Below, one piece after another: positions 15,577-25,127 of a DNA stretch of 55,069 bases. Origin of the DNA: a virus; IMG/VR virus record IMGVR_UViG_3300024999_002465, positions 1 to 55,069 of that record; one strand, given 5' to 3'. The notes beneath the pieces are model-generated. The model made no database searches, was not told where the DNA came from, and saw only the letters and a program-made list of their open reading frames with translations. The position numbers and the translations under genes were made by a program. Positions within the stretch are counted from its first letter, which is position 1. Each line of letters begins with the position of its first letter.

Positions 15577-15818
15577 TGGTAAATTATGCTGATTGGTTTA
15601 CTACTGCTATAAAAACTGCACTTAAAGAAAGTGTTACTGAAAGCTTTAATTGGGCTATGACAGGGATAATTTCAAATATTGTATATATGTCTCACGCTGT
15701 TACTTTAATCGGTTGTGGGATACTTATAATCCTTTACATTGGGGGTTATAAGTCAGGATTACAGAAGGTTGGAATACTAATTATTAGCAACACAATGATC
15801 AAATATTTATTAGGATGA
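15576..15818 (+). CDS. Small membrane protein of the transfer-like cassette
   Basis: 80 aa. N-terminal amphipathic helix (DWFTTAIKTALKESVTESFNW) then two close membrane spans (AVTLIGCGILIILYIGGYK; VGILIISNTMIKYLL). SD AGGAGG. Probably works with the preceding protein and the ATPase. Confidence 0.55.
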   Translation: MVNYADWFTTAIKTALKESVTESFNWAMTGIISNIVYMSHAVTLIGCGILIILYIGGYKSGLQKVGILIISNTMIKYLLG

Positions 15819-15830
15819 GGAGGTTATAAA

Positions 15831-18203
15831 ATGAAGGGAATTAAATTAAGCAATTATTTTAAAATCATTAATCCCGAATATGTTTATCTAAAATTAACTC
15901 CAAATAATTCCATTGAAAACAAAAGTACAGATCGAATTGCAAAATCAATTTCAACTATTTTTCAAGGTGTATCTCGCCATATTAAAGTAGAGGAAGGTAA
16001 ATTAATTAAATTATATCCATTTAAAAGACAATTTATGGTTGGAACTAAATACAGTTATCAATTACCAGAAAAAGTGTCTTATTTTATTTTTATTGAAAAA
16101 GAAAGTGTAGAATTCTATTTTATCATTCCAAAAAGTTACTTACCACTATTAAAAGAAAAGATTAAAGATTCATGGGCAAATGTCACTATTAAGGAAGTTG
16201 ATTCAATTCCTATATTTAGTGAAAAATCAACTAAGTATCAATTAGTTTATTCTAAAGAAAATGCACTTAGTTTATCTATTGATAAGCGTAGTAGTGAACT
16301 TCTTAGTTCAAATCTTAATGTCATAGATGTATTAGAGGATGATGATAAAGTAGGGATATTCTATAATTTTATCCCTACTAATCAATTTCCATGGAAATCT
16401 GAGTATAAAAACACGATTCAAAAAGTAAGAGATGGTTTACCAACTGACAGGCAAAAAGTAAGTGTGAATTTTATATTTAAATTCCTCATTGCTATTGTTG
16501 TTGAAATAAGTGATTTACTAGGAGAAGTTACTTCTGGTAAATCATCTAAAAAGAAAGGATTATCAACAGATAGTTTGGTTCAAATGGAAAAAGTTATTGA
16601 AAGGATGAATAAATCAGTAGTTAGTAAATCAACTTATTCTAAAGCAACAGACACCATATTGAACACTCAAATTATTATATTGTCAGAAAGCATAGATAAA
16701 TTAAGAGAAATTAATCATGCTAAAAGTTTATCTCAAAGTTTTGAGGTAATAAATGAAGATGATGGTGGTAACTCCCTAAAAGCAAAGTATTATAGTCAGA
16801 AATTTAATCCTACTGATTATTCTATAAAAGGAGCAGAAATTAATAAAATTTCATCTGGAGAATGTCAAAATTTTATTGCTTTAGCAGGTAGAAAAATTCT
16901 TGATAGATTTAATTTTATTGATAAAGTTAATACTCAAGAAACACAAGTTCCTGAAGATTTAAGAACAGGTATTATGTGTGTAGGAACAAACACATATAGA
17001 GGAATTATACAGGAAGCATTTCTTAGTACAGATAAAGAATATCAGCAATTGTGTTTGGTCTTGGTTGGGCCTACTAGAAGTGGTAAGAGTATATTAATTC
17101 AGAACCTCGCAAAAAATGCAATGGAGCATAATGAATGCTGTTTAATATTTGATTTCATAGAAAACTGTGAATTATCAATGGAAATTGCTAGTGTATTTCC
17201 TGATGATAGAGTTAAAATTATTGAATGTGGAGATATAAGCAAACTTCAAGGACTTGGATACAATGAAGTGGGAATAGATTCTGATGTATTTATTCAATAT
17301 GATAATGCTAAAAAACAAACTACTCAATTATTAACTCTTATCAATTCTGTTAATTCAGATGAAAAAACTCTTGCTCCAAGGATGGAGAGGTATCTTACGG
17401 CATCTTCATTAATCACATTTATTCAAGGAGGAAATATTAAAGATGTTTTCGATGTTTTAGTAGATCATTCAGTAAGAAGTAATTTTATTCACAATGCTCC
17501 TTCTAATCAGAAAGAGAATTTATCAGAGTACATTTCTGCACTTGAAGAATTAGATGAAGTAAATAAGGAAGGATATGTAACTGGCACAAAACATTCTTAT
17601 ATTACAGGAATTTTAGATCGTTTGCAAAAACTTAAATCTAATACCTATATGGAATTAATGCTGAAAAAGGGAACTGAAGATAATATTAATTTAATTGATG
17701 AAATTCAAAAACCACAATTAATATGCCTTAGAATGCCCGAATCAATGTTTGGGACTGATACAGAAAGGGACGTATACTGCACTTATTGGATGACAAAATT
17801 ATGGCTATCATTGCAATTAAGAGCAGAAAAATTTAGAGATAAAAACGACAGAGTAAAGGTCAATCTTTTTATTGACGAGCTTTATCAAGTTAATCATACA
17901 GAATTGTTTCTGACTGAAAAATTAAGTAGATTAGCTAAATTTAGATTAAAACCTATTATATCGTGTCATTATTTAAATCAAATTAAAGGTATTAGAGATG
18001 AGTTACGAAGTGCAAATGCGAGTTATATGTTGCTATCTGGTTGTGACAAGCAAAATTATAATGAATTAAAGGATGAACTTCAACCTTATGAGATGGAAGA
18101 TTTATTAAAATTGCCAAGATATCATAGTTTAAATTTAATTAAATGCAAAGAAGGATATTCAAAGTTTATTACCAAATTACCTGCTCCTATAAAGGGTGTG
18201 TGA
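15831..18203 (+). CDS. HerA/VirB4-like ATPase
   Basis: 790 aa. The N-terminal 370 residues are a non-ATPase domain with one hydrophobic stretch near 210. Walker A GPTRSGKS lies at about residue 410; Walker B VNLFIDELYQVN near 685. ISCHYLNQIKG matches the sensor region following Walker B in HerA/FtsK and type IV secretion ATPases. Such hexameric motors move DNA or protein at the membrane. Two small membrane genes precede and a peptidoglycan peptidase follows, the usual order of a conjugation cassette. No relaxase is visible in the window. Confidence 0.75.
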   Translation: MKGIKLSNYFKIINPEYVYLKLTPNNSIENKSTDRIAKSISTIFQGVSRHIKVEEGKLIKLYPFKRQFMVGTKYSYQLPEKVSYFIFIEKESVEFYFIIPKSYLPLLKEKIKDSWANVTIKEVDSIPIFSEKSTKYQLVYSKENALSLSIDKRSSELLSSNLNVIDVLEDDDKVGIFYNFIPTNQFPWKSEYKNTIQKVRDGLPTDRQKVSVNFIFKFLIAIVVEISDLLGEVTSGKSSKKKGLSTDSLVQMEKVIERMNKSVVSKSTYSKATDTILNTQIIILSESIDKLREINHAKSLSQSFEVINEDDGGNSLKAKYYSQKFNPTDYSIKGAEINKISSGECQNFIALAGRKILDRFNFIDKVNTQETQVPEDLRTGIMCVGTNTYRGIIQEAFLSTDKEYQQLCLVLVGPTRSGKSILIQNLAKNAMEHNECCLIFDFIENCELSMEIASVFPDDRVKIIECGDISKLQGLGYNEVGIDSDVFIQYDNAKKQTTQLLTLINSVNSDEKTLAPRMERYLTASSLITFIQGGNIKDVFDVLVDHSVRSNFIHNAPSNQKENLSEYISALEELDEVNKEGYVTGTKHSYITGILDRLQKLKSNTYMELMLKKGTEDNINLIDEIQKPQLICLRMPESMFGTDTERDVYCTYWMTKLWLSLQLRAEKFRDKNDRVKVNLFIDELYQVNHTELFLTEKLSRLAKFRLKPIISCHYLNQIKGIRDELRSANASYMLLSGCDKQNYNELKDELQPYEMEDLLKLPRYHSLNLIKCKEGYSKFITKLPAPIKGV

Positions 18204-18206
18204 TTT

Positions 18207-18764
18207 ATGGATATTATTATGGATATTTTAAGGAATAATAGATATTTTATTATTGTGATGGTTTTATTGATTTATTTATGTAGTAGGAAATATGTTGGTA
18301 ATGATATGAAGGATACTTGGATTATGCCTGTAGATGGAGTAATTACACAAGAGTTTAAGGGGGATTTACATCATGGAATTGATATAGGTTGTGGGACAAC
18401 TCTTATTCGTGCGTCTAATAATGGAATAGTTTCTTTTGTTGGATGGAAAGTCGTGTATGGTAATTGTGTGATGATTTCTCATAGTGACAACGCAGAAACA
18501 TTATATGGTCATAATAGTGAAATTTTAATTAAAGTTGGAGATAAAGTTAAACAAGGAGATACCATTGCAATTAGCGGAAATTCTGGAAGAAGTTTTGGGA
18601 TACATTGTCACTGGGAATACAGGAAAAATGGTATTTGTTACAATCCATTAGATTTTGTTGGTAAGAATATACAAAATATAAAAATGGACAAGAGTAATAT
18701 TTTGCCTGATTTTGATGCTAATGTGTATTTACCACAGAATATTGATGGGTTTAAAGATGAGTAA
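18207..18764 (+). CDS. Membrane-anchored M23 metallopeptidase
   Basis: 185 aa. Membrane span at residues 11-28, then the LytM/M23 domain: HHGIDIG (first His and Asp), GWKVVYGNCVMISH, LYGHNSEI, GDKVKQGDTIAISGNSG, and GIHCHWEY (HxH). All zinc ligands are present, so it should cut peptide cross-links. In conjugation modules it opens the wall for the channel. Starts 3 bases after the ATPase stop. Confidence 0.85.
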   Translation: MDIIMDILRNNRYFIIVMVLLIYLCSRKYVGNDMKDTWIMPVDGVITQEFKGDLHHGIDIGCGTTLIRASNNGIVSFVGWKVVYGNCVMISHSDNAETLYGHNSEILIKVGDKVKQGDTIAISGNSGRSFGIHCHWEYRKNGICYNPLDFVGKNIQNIKMDKSNILPDFDANVYLPQNIDGFKDE

Positions 18765-18939
18765 TTGGACATGCTCATCTTTTTAATAAAATATATTAAA
18801 AACTATCATTAAAAAGTTGCATTTCGAATAGATAATCAATATAATAGTGTGAAAGGGTTGATTTTAGATGATTATTCGATTGAACGATATGGTGAATCAA
18901 TTGGTTGATGAAAATATGGCAAATAAAGGAGATAATGAA

Positions 18940-20430
18940 ATGGGTAGAAAGGCTAAGACAAGAGTGGAATTGTACGGTCAGGATGTTAAGGACGAAGTTA
19001 AGGAAGAGGTAATTAATATGGCACAAGATGCGTTGAATCAGGTAGCAGTTGGGTTTCAAGAGGTATTGGATGAGGAAGATAGGATTGAAGATGAAGATAT
19101 GGTACAGCAACATGATGTGGAATTGGTTAAGGAAATGGAAAATGAGAGTGATAAAATTTGGGATAAAGGAGTTAAGGATGGAGAAATGCCTCCAATGATG
19201 ACTTTGAGTGAAAAGATGAAATTGGAATCAGAAGGTGAAGAGGATAAAGGGCAAATGAAGAATGAGGAATTTAATGAAGAGAAGGATGAAGCTCAAAGGA
19301 AAAAAGATGAGTTGGCTAAAAAACGCGAACTGCGTAAACTTAAACAAGAATTAAAACAAAACGACTTAAAATTAAAAGAAAGTACAAGTTGGTCATTTTC
19401 TCCGGTAATTCCTGTTTACAATCAAGGAGAAATTATCAAGTACATTTGTACAATATCCTCATTTGACCTTGCCTCCTACTTTGAAAATTTTATTATACGC
19501 TTCATTCCTAGCATTCAGAGAGGAAGCGTTGTTACCCCATCAGGTAAAGAAAAGGATAATTTCTCCAATAAACACGTAAACGATATTTTTCAAGCTTTTA
19601 CAAAAAGAAAAATTTTTGGAAATACAATTGTGTTAAATTATTCAACGAGTAATGAATCAGATTTAGTGTATAATCCAGAAGATAATAGTATTACTGGAGA
19701 AGGGTACTTACAGGGGATCGACTTTTCTCACAGGGCTAGGGCATCCATTAAATGGAAAAATGCGTGGATCAAAAATCCAGACCAATATGACGATCCTAGA
19801 CAATTTCAATTTAATTGTGAGGTAAATACCATTTCTGACGAAGATGCAAGACAAATGTTCGCAGAATTGAATAATTTTTCGCTTAAGGTCAACCCCACAA
19901 GAACACACTATCTTGATAATAGTAATTATGCTAACAAAATTGCAAGAAGAATTGAAAAGGAGTCAGATTTAAAAAACAAAATCGAAACAGTTAGCACAAC
20001 AATCAAGAGTTCTAGCCCTAATATTTGCAGTTATGGAGTTTTAACAAATTCAATCAAAAAAAATTATAAAGAACCTCAAACTAAATTAGAGCAAACAAAT
20101 GTTGAAAATTGGTTAATAGAATATATTGATGAACTTGTATCAATCTTCCCACAATTTATGGCTAATTCTGATTTAGAATCTAAGAATAGTTTAAAGAAAT
20201 TATATTTCACAATCGAACCTCTCGCTATGGGGGCAATGATAGCATTGAGTGCTGTTTTAAAAGATGATCCTGACTGGAAGATTAAACTTGCTAAATTAGC
20301 AAAAGATGATTTCTTTTTGAGAACAGATAAGCGTTGGAGACCAGTCCTTAAAGAAGGTGGAAAAATTATTAATGGCACATCAAGCGTTAAGTATTTTAAT
20401 GAAACCGTAATAAATTGGTGTACTAAGTAA
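18940..20430 (+). CDS. DGQHR/DndB-like protein with acidic N-terminal region
   Basis: 496 aa from ATG 18940 (AAAGGAG well placed; an in-frame ATG at 18868 would add 24 residues). Residues 1-140 are very charged, predicted coiled-coil (KKRELRKLKQELKQNDLKLKE). The rest contains GIDFSHRARASIKW, in place of the DGQHR signature, and FAELNNFSLKVNPTRTHYLD, the segment that follows it in DndB-type proteins. In DndB it acts in DNA phosphorothioation control; here no dnd genes are present. Role unknown, last gene of the transfer-like cassette. Confidence 0.5.
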   Translation: MGRKAKTRVELYGQDVKDEVKEEVINMAQDALNQVAVGFQEVLDEEDRIEDEDMVQQHDVELVKEMENESDKIWDKGVKDGEMPPMMTLSEKMKLESEGEEDKGQMKNEEFNEEKDEAQRKKDELAKKRELRKLKQELKQNDLKLKESTSWSFSPVIPVYNQGEIIKYICTISSFDLASYFENFIIRFIPSIQRGSVVTPSGKEKDNFSNKHVNDIFQAFTKRKIFGNTIVLNYSTSNESDLVYNPEDNSITGEGYLQGIDFSHRARASIKWKNAWIKNPDQYDDPRQFQFNCEVNTISDEDARQMFAELNNFSLKVNPTRTHYLDNSNYANKIARRIEKESDLKNKIETVSTTIKSSSPNICSYGVLTNSIKKNYKEPQTKLEQTNVENWLIEYIDELVSIFPQFMANSDLESKNSLKKLYFTIEPLAMGAMIALSAVLKDDPDWKIKLAKLAKDDFFLRTDKRWRPVLKEGGKIINGTSSVKYFNETVINWCTK

Positions 20431-20433
20431 AAA

Positions 20434-20491
20434 CAAATAATATTATAGAGAGCAATACAAATTAATGTATTGCTCTCTATAATATTATTTG
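20434..20491. terminator. 26-bp perfect inverted repeat, bidirectional terminator
   Basis: Arms 20434-20459 and 20466-20491 are exact complements around a 6-base loop. The right arm overlaps the stop codon of the convergent endonuclease. Longer than usual terminators. Confidence 0.75.
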
Positions 20492-21984
20492 TTGATTTCT
20501 AAATATTCATCATAATACATCCATACCAATTTAGTTCCATCTGGTAATTTTCCTGCCGATTTTTGTCCGCTATTATTTCTACAACACGCGGATATGCTTG
20601 TCGCAGGTATATCGTATCTTTCACTAGCTTCTTTTTGTGAATTAAACACATCTCCTGTTGTTAAACATATTATTTGATTATTTCTTTTTCCGTAAACACA
20701 CCATCCCATCTCTGATCCTTTTCTAAGGTATCTTCTAATTGTAGAATTGCTTATTTTTAAAATTTCTTTTATAGTTTCAATATTATCAATTCCACTATTC
20801 CATAAATTACAAACCAATTTTATATCCCCAGAGTAAGCATACTCTGAACATTTTAACCAATCAATGTCGTTCTCTTTAAAGTTTAATATTGTAGGAAGTG
20901 TGCTTGATAATATTTTCTTCTTTATCCATTCCATATCAGACTTCCTACAATCTAAAATTATATAATTTTCAATACCATTTTCCTTTGCTAATTGCTCTTT
21001 TAATTTATCATTTCCTTGTGTTTCACTTAAAACCATATTCCAACTACTCTTAATTTCCTTATAATGTTGCAACCCGTGTGTCTCTATAATTCCTACAGAC
21101 GGTATGTAGAAATCATATTTATAATCTTTGCACCACTCTAATGTAGTTTTTGATAATTGTGTTATAAAATCAATTGTATTCAATTGTTCTAAAACACTAA
21201 ATAGAAATCTTTCTGGATATGTCCCAGAAGAACATTTTGGGCATCCAAATCCAAATCTTCTAAGGTTTGTGATTATAATTTCTTTTTCAAATCCACAAGT
21301 TATGCAAATTGCAGAAACACTTAACCCAGAACCAGATGAATATTTTAATGCATCCTCTTTATTTACCAAATATTTTACCAAATGTGGGTGAGTGACTGCT
21401 AATACATTTGTATCACATTGGATACAAACAACACTTCCTTTTTGACCAGCAACGAATCCGCTGATACGCTTTTGCTCAGATTTATGATTTTTATGATTTA
21501 GACATTTAAACCAATAACCCACCCCATTTAATCCACTAGAGCTACAACTAACATCTTTAGGGCTTAATTTGTTCCCACTCTTATCAATATTCAATTCATA
21601 ATCCCATCGAGATATTATCGCACTAGCTTCTTCACTAGTTAAGTTTATATAACACCATTCGTAAAAAGAAACCCATTTTTTATATCCATTTTGAGCGCAT
21701 TTTTGACAATAATACTCTCCATTTTCTCGTACATATCTTTTGTAATCCTGCCATTTTATGCCTATCATTATAACTCCACAACCATCACATTGAGTATCAA
21801 CTAATACATCGGAACCATCGGACAAATCTTCTACTTTAACTAATATATTTTTATTGCAATCTACAACCATAATATTTTTTCTTTGTGAATGACACTTTTC
21901 AGGTAATGAATATCCTTTATCTTTATACCAAGTTATAACTCTTGAGCTTAACCCAACTTCAACTTCTTTTGTAATCAATCCCAT
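20485..21984 (-). CDS. EDxHD-type (Vsr-like) homing endonuclease with NUMOD-type C-terminus
   Basis: 499 aa from ATG 21984. The N-terminal half has several zinc knuckles (CDGCG, YCQKCA, CIQCD, CITCG, CPKCSSG). A nuclease core follows: YPERFLFSVLEQL, KYDFYIPSVGIIETHGLQHY, then NDKLKEQLAKENGIENYIILDC. This arrangement fits the Vsr-related endonucleases of phages. The C-terminus has a helix-turn-helix (ETIKEILKISNSTIRRYLRKG) and a NUMOD1-like repeat (FNSQKEASERYDIPATSISACCRN). A free-standing selfish gene. Confidence 0.75.
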   Translation of the reverse strand: MGLITKEVEVGLSSRVITWYKDKGYSLPEKCHSQRKNIMVVDCNKNILVKVEDLSDGSDVLVDTQCDGCGVIMIGIKWQDYKRYVRENGEYYCQKCAQNGYKKWVSFYEWCYINLTSEEASAIISRWDYELNIDKSGNKLSPKDVSCSSSGLNGVGYWFKCLNHKNHKSEQKRISGFVAGQKGSVVCIQCDTNVLAVTHPHLVKYLVNKEDALKYSSGSGLSVSAICITCGFEKEIIITNLRRFGFGCPKCSSGTYPERFLFSVLEQLNTIDFITQLSKTTLEWCKDYKYDFYIPSVGIIETHGLQHYKEIKSSWNMVLSETQGNDKLKEQLAKENGIENYIILDCRKSDMEWIKKKILSSTLPTILNFKENDIDWLKCSEYAYSGDIKLVCNLWNSGIDNIETIKEILKISNSTIRRYLRKGSEMGWCVYGKRNNQIICLTTGDVFNSQKEASERYDIPATSISACCRNNSGQKSAGKLPDGTKLVWMYYDEYLEINK

Positions 21985-22125
21985 TATCAATCATTCCTCT
22001 TTCCTTTATAAAGACAAGTAAAACGAGAAATTCCAATTATAAATACCAAATAAAAATTTCTCATTTTACTTTCATTAAATTTACAATCAACAAAACTAAA
22101 ACCTTCACAAACCAAACCACAATGA

Positions 22126-22548
22126 TTATGTATTCTTACTCTTATACTTTCTATAAATATCCCTAACTGCCTTACGATACGCTCCTATACATCCCTTCTT
22201 AATCTCTTTAATTACAATAGAAGAATTATAATGCCAATTTAACATTCGATCTCTTCTCAGTTCATCATGCTTCTTACAATTCTCTGTAATAAGATCCGTC
22301 CACTCTTGCTTAGTAAACTCAATTACTTCCCAATCTAAATTCTCATATTCAGCAAGTAAATTTAATTCCCTAAGTTTCTTAATTTTACGCTCAACATCTT
22401 CTCTACCCAAATTAACTGACATTGGATAAGTTTGTGAATAATAGTCCCATTTCCAGTCTGCGTTGCGTTTAATCATTGAATTTGAACAGATATTGATCGA
22501 ACCATTATAGCTACCATTATTATCCTTAACGCAATATATCTTTTCCAT
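22126..22548 (-). CDS. Hypothetical protein
   Basis: 140 aa, SD TAGGAGG. Basic, Trp- and Lys-rich, with REDVERKIKKLRELNLLAEY and a basic C-terminal helix (YRKAVRDIYRKYKSK). No family recognised. Confidence 0.65.
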   Translation of the reverse strand: MEKIYCVKDNNGSYNGSINICSNSMIKRNADWKWDYYSQTYPMSVNLGREDVERKIKKLRELNLLAEYENLDWEVIEFTKQEWTDLITENCKKHDELRRDRMLNWHYNSSIVIKEIKKGCIGAYRKAVRDIYRKYKSKNT

Positions 22549-22662
22549 GTAAAATTCCTCCTAAAATTTAATTAGCAAAGTCATCCTTTACTAATTAATA
22601 TTATACAGGAGAATGTGGATTATGTCAACATTAAATTTACTAAATACAACAAAAAGTTTTCC

Positions 22663-22869
22663 TTAATCCTCATTGACTAATTCGAATATATCTTCCATCT
22701 TTAAATCTAAGACATGAGCAATACGCATAGCAGTTTCTAAATTTGTTCCTTTTCTATTTGCAATCACAGACGATAATGTGCTTCTATCTATACCAATCTT
22801 TTCTGCTAACCAAATCTGTTTCAGACCTCTCTCATCCATAATCTCTTTTAATCTATTTTTTACTACCAT
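22663..22869 (-). CDS. Xre-family repressor
   Basis: 68 aa from ATG 22869 (GGAG 11 bases upstream; the upstream in-frame ATG has no SD). NRLKEIMDERGLKQIWLAEKIGIDRSTLSSVIANRKGTNLETAMRIAHVL is a complete helix-turn-helix_3 domain, like the Cro/C1-type Xre regulators. Its promoter region is related to that of the regulator at 49737. Confidence 0.88.
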   Translation of the reverse strand: MVVKNRLKEIMDERGLKQIWLAEKIGIDRSTLSSVIANRKGTNLETAMRIAHVLDLKMEDIFELVNED

Positions 22870-22912
22870 ACTGTTTATCACTCCAATCTCTAATCTATTA
22901 TACCAGAAACAC

Positions 22913-23008
22913 ATATGCCATAACCACATATAAAAGTGAAGTGAAACAACAATAAGTACACGAACAACTTATACTAATATTATATCACGAGACATAATAC
23001 AAAGTCAA
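22913..23008 (-). promoter_or_regulatory. Promoter and operator of the Xre gene
   Basis: On the - strand TTGACT (23008-23003), 18 bases, TATAAT (22984-22979). Downstream, + strand CATATGCCATAACCAC (22913-22928) nearly repeats CATATGTTATAACCAC at the second Xre gene, a shared operator candidate. Confidence 0.65.
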
Positions 23009-23054
23009 ATAACATTATTTATTGATTTGTAATCCAATCCAAAACCAAAAAACC

Positions 23055-23083
23055 TTTACATTCCTCTCACTCCATGCTAAAAT
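23055..23083 (+). promoter_or_regulatory. Promoter of a small RNA
   Basis: TTTACA, 17-base spacer, TAAAAT, on the + strand, divergent from the Xre promoter. Confidence 0.6.
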
Positions 23084-23089
23084 AAACAT

Positions 23090-23188
23090 GAGTTATCATC
23101 TAACTAACTCATCTAGCTTCTAACCAAATATCGTCTCTGCTTCAAAGTAATTATGGTTAATGCATGACTATAATTACTTTCTTTTTTA
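23090..23188 (+). ncRNA. Candidate small RNA of about 99 nt
   Basis: Begins after the TAAAAT box. A 5' hairpin ATGAGTTA/TAACTCAT, a single-stranded linker (CTTCTAACCAAATATCGTC), then a terminator AAAGTAATTAT/ATAATTACTTT followed by CTTTTTT. No open reading frame of note. The remaining bases to 23285 hold no gene. Confidence 0.55.
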
Positions 23189-23285
23189 TGTTTATATAGA
23201 TTTACATACAAAAATAAACCACACAATCCAATTAGAAACATGTGGTTTATAAATTTATAATTATTTATTAATTTCATTATAAAAT

Positions 23286-23356
23286 AGAGGAAGTTGTTTA
23301 GAACTCCCTCTGAGGATGAAAGAAAGAGAGTGTAAATGAAAATGAATCACTTACAC
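23286..23356 (-). terminator. Two terminator hairpins after the GIY-YIG gene
   Basis: On the - strand GTGTAA/TTACAC followed by TCTCTTTCTTTC, then AGAGGGAGTT/AACTTCCTCT followed by ATTTTAT. Confidence 0.55.
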
Positions 23357-23403
23357 ATTCATTGTAACATTATTTCTATAGTTGTATCAAGTGTGGTGTT
23401 TAT

Positions 23404-24210
23404 TTATTGGTTTATTGATTTCTCAATAATAATCTTAGGATAACTCCTTACTGGACAATCAATATTGTATTTTTCCTTAATCTCTTTATTAGCAGTCACT
23501 TTAACCAATCCATAACTATCTAATATTTCCTGAATACTACCAATTAACTCTCTAGTATAAATTGCATTAGATGTAGAATGAGTACAGTCATATACTTTTG
23601 CAAATTCTTCTATTATATCTTCTGTCATAAAATACTCTTGATTAATATTTTCTTTCAGGTTGCTAATTGCAATACTTAATGCTTCTAACTTATCAGATTT
23701 TGTCCTTATTACTTGTTTATCTATTAATCCTAAATCCATCAAATGCATCTTAATTGTATATGGAGACCTATTTGCAATTGTTGCAATTTCTTTTATAGTA
23801 TTGCCTTTAAGATATAATTCACTTACTTTATCAATATCTATTTTATCATTAATATTGATTATTTTATTTGTTGACCTAAATCTAGGTTTAATTATGACAT
23901 AATCTTTAAACAATAAATTAACAATCTCAAAATTTATTTTGCCACCATCTATAAAATCTATATTATATTTTGGTTTTTCATTAGCAATATAATATATCTC
24001 ATAAATATGTGCCTCATTGCGATTTAATTTATCAGAAGTAGTTATTTTTGTAATTTCTTCAAACCAATATTTATCCTGTTTGTGTTTTGTTAATCTAATT
24101 TTCATATTATTTGTAATGCCAACATACAACAATTCATTGTTTATATTATGGAATTTATAAACTAAATTATCCTGTATGTTATTTTGCTCATTTATATTAT
24201 TAATAATCAT
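23404..24210 (-). CDS. GIY-YIG homing endonuclease
   Basis: 268 aa from ATG 24210, AGGAGG 6 bases upstream. N-terminal GIY-YIG domain: VYKFHNINNELLYVGITNNMKIRLTKH, with Glu in NRNEAHIYEIYYI. Middle HTH (KEIATIANRSPYTIKMHLMDLG). The last 75 residues (MTEDIIEEFAKVYDC...YPKIIIEK) form a domain also found in the two proteins at 54246 and 54747. Confidence 0.8.
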   Translation of the reverse strand: MIINNINEQNNIQDNLVYKFHNINNELLYVGITNNMKIRLTKHKQDKYWFEEITKITTSDKLNRNEAHIYEIYYIANEKPKYNIDFIDGGKINFEIVNLLFKDYVIIKPRFRSTNKIININDKIDIDKVSELYLKGNTIKEIATIANRSPYTIKMHLMDLGLIDKQVIRTKSDKLEALSIAISNLKENINQEYFMTEDIIEEFAKVYDCTHSTSNAIYTRELIGSIQEILDSYGLVKVTANKEIKEKYNIDCPVRSYPKIIIEKSINQ

Positions 24211-24225
24211 CAAATTCCTCCTATA

Positions 24226-24345
24226 TCATGAAGATAATGCATGACATTTTCCGCAAAGTGTTCTATATCCTATTTTCATCTGAACTCCTATCATCCAATT
24301 AGTTATATTTTGCAATTGAACTTCTGTATAATATTTCTTATTCAA
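24226..24345 (-). pseudogene. Remnant ending in an HNH-like LCxxCH motif
   Basis: 39 codons from TTG, no SD: ...ITNWMIGVQMKIGYRTLCGKCHALSS. LCxxCH is the usual end of HNH endonucleases, so this may be the tail of a decayed one, squeezed between two GIY-YIG genes. Confidence 0.3.
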
Positions 24346-25102
24346 GTATATAATTTATTACATCGAAACCATCATAAACCCTAATTCCCATATAACCATC
24401 TTTACTTTCTTTTATTTCATAAAACTCAAAGTTATTCTTATAAAAAACTTCTCTTTGGCCTCCATGCCCATTTTCAATAATAACTTTTTTGAAGTTTAAT
24501 TTATAAATACTGTCTTTACATATTTTTATATTTATTCCTTGGAAATCTTTCATAGCTAAATTACCTTTATCTGTAAACAATGTTATGTTATCAAAAGATT
24601 CAAAATCAATACTCGCAAAATATCTATATAGATAATATATAAAGTCATTAAATATATGCTCAACTGGATCTCTATCCTGTATACCTCTATAAATCAATTC
24701 TTCGTTTTGCTTATTTATAATCATATATATTATTTTATATTTATTTACTAATTCATTTTCTTCTTGTATAATTTCTTTAAAATCATAATTATCATTCATT
24801 AAACAAGCATTGGCTAATAGTGAAATATTATAACCATTCTTTGGATTATAACATTGTAAAGTATCCATCCAATGTTGTTCTCTTGTGAATAAATCCTCTT
24901 GTATAATTACATCTTCGACAATATCAAATTTGAAATTACTTTCATTATATTTATCCCACGCATATTGCAGATGCCGTGAGTGATGTTTTCCTGATTTTAG
25001 TAAACTTCTATGTTGACTCCATCTATTTTCTATATTTTTAGAACTACCTATGTATATCTTCCCATTAATCATATTTTCTATTTTATAAATTCCCATACTC
25101 AT
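24338..25102 (-). CDS. GIY-YIG homing endonuclease
   Basis: 254 aa. GIYKIENMINGKIYIGSSKNIENRWSQHRSLL, HSRHLQYAWDKYNESNFKFDIVE and FTREQHWMDTLQCYNPKNGYNIS are the complete catalytic domain (Tyr pair, Arg, Glu). The C-terminal 130 residues are unlike usual NUMOD modules. SD GGAGG. Confidence 0.85.
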   Translation of the reverse strand: MSMGIYKIENMINGKIYIGSSKNIENRWSQHRSLLKSGKHHSRHLQYAWDKYNESNFKFDIVEDVIIQEDLFTREQHWMDTLQCYNPKNGYNISLLANACLMNDNYDFKEIIQEENELVNKYKIIYMIINKQNEELIYRGIQDRDPVEHIFNDFIYYLYRYFASIDFESFDNITLFTDKGNLAMKDFQGINIKICKDSIYKLNFKKVIIENGHGGQREVFYKNNFEFYEIKESKDGYMGIRVYDGFDVINYILE

Positions 25103-25127
25103 AATTAAATGACCTCCTCAAATTTAT

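Noticed and set aside
18868-18940. Upstream ATG as start of the DndB-like gene
   Set aside because: The SD before ATG 18940 is far better placed; kept as an alternative.
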